Positions 53,601 to 62,600 of a DNA stretch of 64,000 bases are shown here, one piece after another. Position 1 is the stretch's first letter; each line of letters starts with the position of its first letter. The translations under genes were made by a program, and so were the position numbers. The notes beneath the pieces are model-generated. The model was not told the DNA's origin. It saw nothing but the letters and a program-made list of their open reading frames with translations, and did not search any database. The stretch spans positions 10,686,601 to 10,750,600 of the forward strand of contig NC_092677.1 in the NCBI RefSeq assembly GCF_964355755.1, read 5' to 3'. The DNA comes from Antedon mediterranea. Lineage: Eukaryota > Echinodermata > Crinoidea > Comatulida > Antedonidae.

Positions 53601-56600
53601 GGTTTTTATGGGGAATATTGCACCCTAACATGTCCATGTGGAGCTAATAAGGCTTGTGACAGAGTAACCAGCGAGTGTTATATAGGTAAGATACAGACAG
53701 GAGAATTTATAGTTGTCATATCATTTGTTACTGTGGTGGATGTTGACGGCTTTTGGTGGAATTGTAACTACAATGTCTTTTTTAAATTTAGTAACTACAA
53801 CAGAAGAACCAACTACAACAGCAGAACCAACTACCACAGCAGAACCAACTACAACATCAGAACCGATAGTGACAACTATGGACATAATAACTCTTGAAGT
53901 GACAACTCCAGAACTGACAACTCCAGGTACTACATCAATTTAATTACCTGTATTGAAAATATGTGAATTCTTATATTTCCACTGTCATGAGATTCCTATT
54001 TTCCAGAATTTATTGACCTATCATATTTAAGTGAGATATTATCCTCAGTGTATAAATAGATCTCAAGTTTTCACAGTTTCTCTTCTGCATTGTGTCATAG
54101 AATTTACTTAGCAACCTATAGTCCTATCCATACTAGTCACACTTGTTGAGTAAAATGTTTTCCATAAATACTAAGTATTTCACTTAAGTCAAAATTGTAT
54201 TATATTGCTCTCAAAATACATAAAACTAACCATGAACGATATTATAAATGAATTTAAGGGTTTTTAAATTAGCTTAAGTGTGAATGAAAAATATGGCCAC
54301 TGTGTTTAATCATGATTCAATGACATGACTATCATCATTTAAAAAAAAATGTTGACAATTGTATGTGTTGTATTAAATAAAATATAAAGAATAAACATTA
54401 TTTTATATTCTGATACTAAACATATTTATACAAACTATTGACAGAGTTGATGGAAACTGTACTGTATACAGATCAACCTGAGATTGTTATTACGGAGGTA
54501 GAAGTGGTTATGACCGAAGCCGCAACAACCACCATACCAACAACTACCGAAATGGTGTTTACAACGGAAGCAGCCACAACGATTATTACAGAAGGTACAT
54601 ATGCGCCAATTCATTTTACAATGTTTAGGCCTAAAATCCTGGAACCACAGCTGTTTTTAGAACAATAAATTATATTATACAGTTTTATTGATGTTCAATG
54701 AATATTTTTCCATTTTAAATTGTTTAATTGTTTAGAACCATCCTACCCGCATGAGTTTGCATGTACGTTTAATGTGAATGATTCGTTGGTAGTTCCAACC
54801 ACTGCTCAGCCTACGACGTTTGCTGTTCCAATGAATATTTACACATCACTTTTACAAGTGTCGGATCCTGAATCTAACAATACTACGACTGAACCCACCA
54901 CAACGATACAGCCAACAACAACTCCAGACTATGGCACAACACCAGTCTATGACCCTTTTGATGAGATTGACGCTGGTTGTATGGTCGATGGTGAATACAC
55001 GCCATTTTTTAATAACCTTGATGAATTTGTAATGCCGTTCGGTATACATAGTAAAGCAGTTGAGGTTCCGCACCGTGGAAAGAATGACACAGTGGTGTTG
55101 TCAATGCCATTTCCAATTCCTTGTGCGGTGTCTCCGTTGGAGTGTGATAGTGGTTTGACCGTGTCTTTCTGGGTAAGACTAACACTCGATGAACTACTGA
55201 AACCGGGAGATAAATATTTCATATCAACTGGTAAGTTTGTTGCATTCATTATCATATCAAAATGGCATTTTTTGCAATTTTACAATAAACAATGTTTATG
55301 ATTGGGTATTAGTTCTTTAGTTAAAGGAAATGACAATTATTCTACTGCAGTAACTACATTTGTTTACTGCAATAACGTATGATATTAGTTTGTTTCTATT
55401 GAAAGGTTTATGAAGCAGTGACTGCAATAAAAGGTTGTATGATTACCTACAAAAGCTTGCCAAATATTGCATAAATAGGTCATAGAGTAAACAGTAACTG
55501 CAGTAAAATAATAATGTTGACAAGGTCACTTTAGGGGATAAATGAAGTATGTACATCATTCCTTTGCACAATTTTTTGGCATTTTGTTCAATTGTTTATT
55601 TAGGTCCGCCAGATCAAGCAGGTTTTGCTGTGTATCACAATTCTGCTACACTGTATGTAGTTGTGAAGGATGGGAACCGTATGTGGAAAGTCATTTTGTC
55701 TGGTGGTTTTATTGTTGGTGATATCTGGACACAGATTGCCTTTACATGGGATAGAGTTGGTAGTTCGGGATTAGAGGTATGCTTTATGCTTCTGTACAAT
55801 CAAAACTGTGCCGCCATTTTGAAAGCAGTACATTGCTATTGAATGTGTACATACAGTAGTAAGAATAAATAGATCAATAATAGCAGATATTATTTATATA
55901 AGCAGAAACTGTAAGTTGATGTATTGTACATTTCATATAAGTAGCAACTTCTGTTGTAGAGGCAGAAATAGTATGTTGTACAACATTAGCAGCAGTAATA
56001 GAAACCTTATATGAAGCTGCAGATATGTAGCAACTACAGTCAATTCAAATACCGGACTCTCGCAAAACCAGAAGTTCAACTGCAGCAAAATATTTTTTTT
56101 TTAAATATAGGTGTTTGTTGATGGCAACAAGAAAAACCAAGAATCAGAGTCAACGCCTGATGTTGTCGCAACAAGCCATGGTTATGTGACTATCGGAGCA
56201 CGACTAGGGTCAGATGTCGAAACGGTAATGGATTCGACAGAGACATTATTTGACGAGCTCTACATTGCAGATCACTATCTTCCAGAATGGGGAAACAGGT
56301 CCACAATATTAGCAAGAGGTGTTGGTAAGTATGTTTTTTCCACAAGAGTACTACAGCAACCTTATTACCTATAAGTTAGATGCTTCAAATATATTTTCTG
56401 CCATCAATGGATCTGTTTTTTATTTATTAATTATTATATTTTATTGCTGTTACTTATTAAATTTTTGTTTATATCTCCAGATCAAGATGATTGTAAGAGT
56501 AATGAATGTGTAAACAGTCACTGTCTAGATGCTGGTATCGATTCTTATATTTGTGACTGCTTTCCTGGCTTCAATGGAACATTTTGTGAAAATGGTAATT

Positions 56601-59600
56601 GTTCTTATGCATTCTATATCAAGTTATCTAAAAGTCTACAGCTCGGTTTAGACTAATAAACTGGTTTGACAAAAAAATTGTGATGCCTAAATATGGTAGT
56701 GATATGATGTCATCGTGTCCATATATGGGCACATCACATTTTTTGTCACATAAAATTTGATAGTGTAGTTTCACTAAATTTGTTTAAAAAGAAGTTGAAC
56801 TATTTGTGTTGTAGTATATATGAACTCTATCAATAAAATGATACAAAGTGTCATATCCCCTAAATAGAGATTAGGTATTATTAAATTAAAAATTAAATAT
56901 AATACAAACATAATTTTCTCCCTAAATTTATCCTAAGGAAGGGACTATTTTATACTTGCTCATGTACATATTTTATTGACATGTTGCATTTTTCCCAGGT
57001 TAGTCAATAAAAACTGAGCACTATAAACCAGGATTTCAAAAAAACATTGGCAGACTAGGTTTATTTCTTTATATTGATTTCATAAGACAATATTATTGTC
57101 CATATATTTTGATAATTTGTTATGTTGTATTTTTAAGATATTAATGAGTGCCATAGTAACCCATGTATTAATGGCAAATGCATCGATAAAGTCAGCCAAT
57201 TTATCTGTGAATGCGAATTTGGTTTTGAAGGAATTGTTTGCGAAATAGGTATGTACTATTTTTTAAACATCATATTGGTTAATCAAAATAATAATTGTCT
57301 TTTGTACAGCACCTAACCAAAATAAATTTTCTATAAAGCGCTACGACCACAAGGCTCGAACTAGGTAGAAATGATATCATTTCATATGCTATGCGAAAGA
57401 GATGGGTTTTCAGCAACTGTTTAAAGATATCAATAGAGTTGGAATTCTTGATTAATTGTGGCAAGGATATAGATGAATGACAAAGATTTCTGCAAGTGTT
57501 TTGGAAGGAGACGAGCAAGTAATAGATATGAAACAGTTGAGTGTAGTGCCTCTTGTGAAAGTACACAATAACACAAGTCACAGTATTTACAAATATTTTA
57601 CTTTTTTTTAGATACTATTCCAGATTTTGTATTTGATAGTTCTTCAACTGCTGATATTGCTCCTGAAGATTTGCGTAAGTTTTTAAAAAGATTTGATTTG
57701 CCGGTCTACACATCTACAGTGTATTTTGCTTGTCTCTATAGTTCATTTAAAAACTCTATTATACCCCTTTCACACCAAAACTCCGGAGTGTCTCCGGAGA
57801 CACCCCGGGGTTTATGACCATTCAAAACGTCGAGAAACTCCGGAGATACCCCTTTCACACCAACCTAGCAACTCCGGGGTTTATAAAATAAAATTGTAAA
57901 TGTCGCCCTCTATTTTGTTTGTTTACATAGCGACGATCATTAGAATCATTTTAATTAATAATATGTTTAATTTAATAATTACTTTCAAAAGTCTCAGAAG
58001 TAATATAATGTTTTATTGATACTACTTATTATTTTTTAACCCGCTATATATGTTGTACAAATATTTAAAGTATTTTGAAATAAAACTAAAGCAATGAGTG
58101 ATCGTGTGAGGATGACCTTTTGACCCGAAACACTCCGGAGTTTGATGTTGGTACCTTTCACACCAAAACACCGGGGTGTTTCCGCAGTTCGCTCTCCGGA
58201 GAATGTTCAGCTGTTCAACCCCGCAGTTTTAAACTCCGGAGTTGCTTGATTTTACCTTTCACACCAAACAGCGGGACGTCAACTCCGGGGTGTCTCCGGA
58301 GTTTTGCTTTTGGTGTGAAAGGGGTATTAGACACAATTTCAGAGATATTTTAGCTCTGTCTTAATAGACATACTGTAAGGCCTCACAAAAGTCTGTTACA
58401 ATATTATTAAAGTCTGTTACAATATTATTAAAGTCTGTTACAATATTATTAAAGTCTGTTACAATATTATTAAAGTCTGTTACAATATTATTAAAGTCTG
58501 TTACAATATTATTAAAGTCTGTTACAATATTATTAAAGTCTGTTACAATATTACAATATCACAGTCTTAGTTGCAGAAACCACCAACCAACCAGGTAGTT
58601 ATGAATATTGAGGGGGTTGTTTTGATTAAAAATCAATACAAGCTACCTTAGCCACTATATTTTAATTTGGTTTTTTTGCATACCTTTTTTTTATAGTTAA
58701 TAACACAGATGTTCTTTACGAACCACTTTATGGATTGGCACAGAAGTACACGCCGTTCTCCAACACGGATGCCGGCTTCCCAGATGGCGGTCTATACACA
58801 ACTATAACAATTGGACGTGGTGACCTTGGAAGCAGTTATGTTGCTCTCCTTTATCCTGGTTCATTGGTGAACGCTTTATTTAGTGAAGAATTATCGCAGG
58901 TGAATGGTGAATGCCTTAGCCAACCAAATAGGTGTGCTGATGGATTTTCCAGTTCATTATGGGTTAAGTTTGAAGCCAACAGTCCCACTAAACCAGGAAT
59001 TATTATGCATGCTGGTGTACAGCCTGGTCAAGGTCCCTTTGCTCTTTTCGAGTTCACAGCAGACTCTCAACTTCAACTCACTGGTTTGTATTTGTACTTT
59101 TATTAATAGTATGTTTTTCTTTGTAGTTTATACAGCTTACAATTCTCTGGTTTATAGTTTTATTTTGACATAATTGCTCAATAAAGATTAGTAACACAGA
59201 GAAAGACATTGATACTTAAATGATATAACAGAGATACATACTCTGATGAACAATGATTTAACAGAGTTGATTAAAAAGCCTGAGCATTGAATACAAGAAT
59301 TTAAAAACAAGTATTTTTGTTTACATTGTGCAGACCTGAATCTCCTTCCAAATCCTAATCATTGACAAGTATTATAGAGTAGATGACCCAACATTACTTC
59401 ACGTCTATAATCCTATTTATAAATATTGTATGACCAAGTATAGTCCTGGGGTCTGGGTAAAATATCTGGCGAAAATTAGGGGGTTATGCTTCGTTACCAA
59501 TGGAATTGAGTCTGACCACAGTACTGGGTTTATCTTAAGTTAAGGAGTGGGATAATACGTGCAAGATGTAATTATAATCAGAGATAATAACATTATTTTA

Positions 59601-62600
59601 CATTAACAGTGAACTACAGTACTGTAGAATACAGAGGAAAGACTGTAGATTATGTGTTCATTCCTAATGTATGGCTGAACCTTGCTGTAACATGGCGACG
59701 AGATGTAGGTGTATCTATGTACATAAATGGATATTCACTCAAATTACTAAAAACATTTATTGATACTTCTGCTGATGGACAAGGATGGTTAACAGTAAGA
59801 AGCTCTAATTCTTTTTAATGAATCAAATGGAGTGGCTTGGTAGTTTAGATGCCTGCCACCTGTCCAATGTCATTTTGAACAAAATCCACTGTTAAAGATT
59901 TGCAATTGTTAAATTAGAATATCTAAAGGCCAACTCATACAGCATCGTATGACGAAGTTCGATGAACCGTCTCATCAGTAGAAAAATAAACATGTTTAAA
60001 GTTTTCCCAAAACCTAAAAACTATCTCAAGACGACTCGTCGTACAATGCTGTCTAAGTTGGTCTTTATCATCTATGTAAACAGGATTGTCACCTTTCAGA
60101 AGGAAAGTGAATAAAACCAATTATCGTTATCCTTGCCAATATGTCTAAATTGAAAATAAATAAAAAATGCTGTTCATATTCTTTATTCTGTATTAATCAT
60201 TCATATGAATTAATAATGTTTGATTTTTAGGTGGATGCACCTGGAGATACAAGCAACTTTGTCACTCTTGGAACTCGATTTGAAAGTTTTATGACAACTG
60301 TCCCTTATCATGTTGGCGACTTTGTCATTTTTCATCGATACATCTACGAATTTGAAGCTCATCTATTTCTTGGTGTCACAGGTAAATACTGTAGTTACAG
60401 AGCTTTCGATTTGTGAAGTTCATAGATCATGTGAAGGCATTGTGTGTATCCCACGAAGATTGGATGTGCTTGCTCACTAAAAATCCAGATGATGACCAAC
60501 GAATTCAGGATTTTTTAAACAAGGGAACGTTGATTTTTCATTGCAGCTGTCAAGCAGTAAAAAATGGGCAATATTGTATTGGTAAATTTTTTTGTATGTG
60601 CGTGGCCCCATGGAAGAACAACCATGTGTTAATATGGGCCTCCATCGTTAAATAAAGTTGAATTTAACATTAATAAGTAGGTTGTTACAGATTAAAAGCT
60701 TTTTTTTGTTCTTAACCGGAGCTAAATTTATTTAGTTGAAAACTGAGGACCATCATATTTAAATGTTAATACTATACACCTTTTAGCTGAAGAGTTTGTG
60801 TTTTTCAACAATGCAACATACTATTGGACAACCGATGCGTATATACGAAGGTTCACTCCCACAATCACGGCATATACACCCAGTGTGTCTCGTACAACTG
60901 ACTATGTCAAGGTTGGTAGTGCTGATCTAATTGTTGTTGATGGTTCTGACTACAAGGGAAGTGCCATCCTGATTGATGGTATTGAAGACCAGTGGATTAC
61001 ATCTGGTGAGCAATAAAAAGATTTATTTCTGTCTTTCACGTTATAAATAAGTTTATATTTACATTGTCCCAATTTTTAACTGCAATATGTTAACCTTTAG
61101 CTATTTTTAAAAATATTTTTATACCTGAATAAAATTTAAAAAAAGATAAACATTTCCCTATCATGGTGATTATTGGTGGTTTGAAAACCAACCGTAGCAT
61201 TTGACGTCTATAATCAAATATGAACACTGCCTTTATTAATGGCCTAGCATAACATTTTTAGTTGGCCTAGCTCCACATAGCCGTTGTTGGCCCAGCCCCA
61301 CATAGCCTTTTTTGAAAGCCTGACTATATCCCTATTTAACTTGAATAAAACAGTCAATCTTTCCACTCATGAATGGAGTATATAGTCTCCTCATTCAACT
61401 CATAAAGATTCATTATTTGTATTTACATTTTTTTTATAGCTGAATTGAATGGAACTTGTTTTAGCAACCCATACCTATGTCAAGAAGGTGTGACCTATTT
61501 ATTTACTGGCAAGTTGACCCCTGTCAATGATGAGGAGTACCATTTTGTGTTTAGTACCGGTGAACAATCTACCAGGGGCGTGTCTCTATACCAACGAGGC
61601 GTCAAATTGGGGGCAGCATTGACAGATGGTGATAAACGATGGATCGTTGAGATAGACTTCCAGCCTGATCCAGGTTAGATTCTTTATTTATTTTGCCACA
61701 CATATAATTTATTTAAGGACATCATTAAGTTAAATTACGGGTCAATCCTTTCAATATTTCTGTCATTATAAAGTGTTTCTTTTTTTTTCAGAAAAATTTC
61801 TAAAGATTGCGATTTCATGGAATAAAACATACGGTATGTTGTTTTACATTGATGGATATGCGATAGCAGCAGATTATGTGGGCTACCGAAAGATACGGGA
61901 GAATGATCTTGATTATCGCCTGTCAATTGGACGTCGCAATGACTTTTTGAGCATGTATTCCAAGCTTATCTTTCAAGAGTTTGTATTTTGGGAGGAATTC
62001 GTTCCTATCTGGAGGTCATTAGAGTTTTTTGGTTTTGTGGGTAAGTTTAATTTGTTGTAACATCTTTCTAAACCCTACCTATAGAGTTATTTTAGTACTA
62101 GAAAGTCAACTCGGTGATATTAGAGTGAAGTAGGACATGGCTGCCCTATCTCTTTAAAAATATAATGAAAACTAAACTTACTGTAGACTAGTAACACCAT
62201 GGTGTTTTTTTAGTGTCATTTTTAAGATTTATATTGTATATTCTTTTAGATTCAAGCTACTATAACAAGCCATTATTATTCTGGGACGCAAAACATTTGA
62301 TTAGCGCTAGTATTAACACACTTGAAGCAAACATGCTACTTCGAGCAAATGGGATGATCCCTTCAGACTTATTTGTAGGCCCAAGTCCTGGAGTGAATCT
62401 AATAGCTGATAAAATAGTAGACCTTACAGCAGATGATGCTCACTTGTACCTGGGTAAGTTGTCAAATGAGACGATCGCTTCAGACTTAATTGTAGGCCTA
62501 AGTCCTGAATTAAATCTAATAACAGATAAAATAGTAGACCTTACAGCAGACGGCTCTCACTTGTACCTGGCTAAGTTGTCAAATGAGATGATCCCTTCAG

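Larger units (their letters stand above)
46332..53685 (+). other. Cassette 4: duplicate of cassette 2, split by a transposon block (exons 27-33)
   Basis: Exons 46332-46682, 47512-47757, 51980-52114, 52344-52496, 52638-52769, 53092-53205 and 53575-53685 equal those of cassette 2 in length. Substitutions are few (Ser to Ile in the leading domain, Val to Glu and Gln to Leu in Ig, Ile to Leu in the fourth EGF module). The Ig to EGF1 intron has grown from 190 bases to 4.2 kb by the insertion at 47898-51975. Confidence 0.85.
33580..53930 (+). repeat. Intragenic tandem duplication, period ~8.8 kb
   Basis: Block A (about 33580-42370) and block B (about 42380-53930) carry the same exons and introns in the same order; B is longer only because of a 4.1 kb insertion. 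Offsets are 8799 at the first exon, 8800 at the Ig exon, 8797 at the fourth-domain exon and 8804 at the next Ig exon. From the left edge to the second Ig exon, exons and introns are nearly identical. From 39.1/51.98 kb onward exons stay almost identical but introns differ clearly. Confidence 0.95.

Noticed and set aside
58388-58555. CRISPR-like array
   Set aside because: The 21 bp units are contiguous with no spacers, and the DNA is from an animal. It is a minisatellite.
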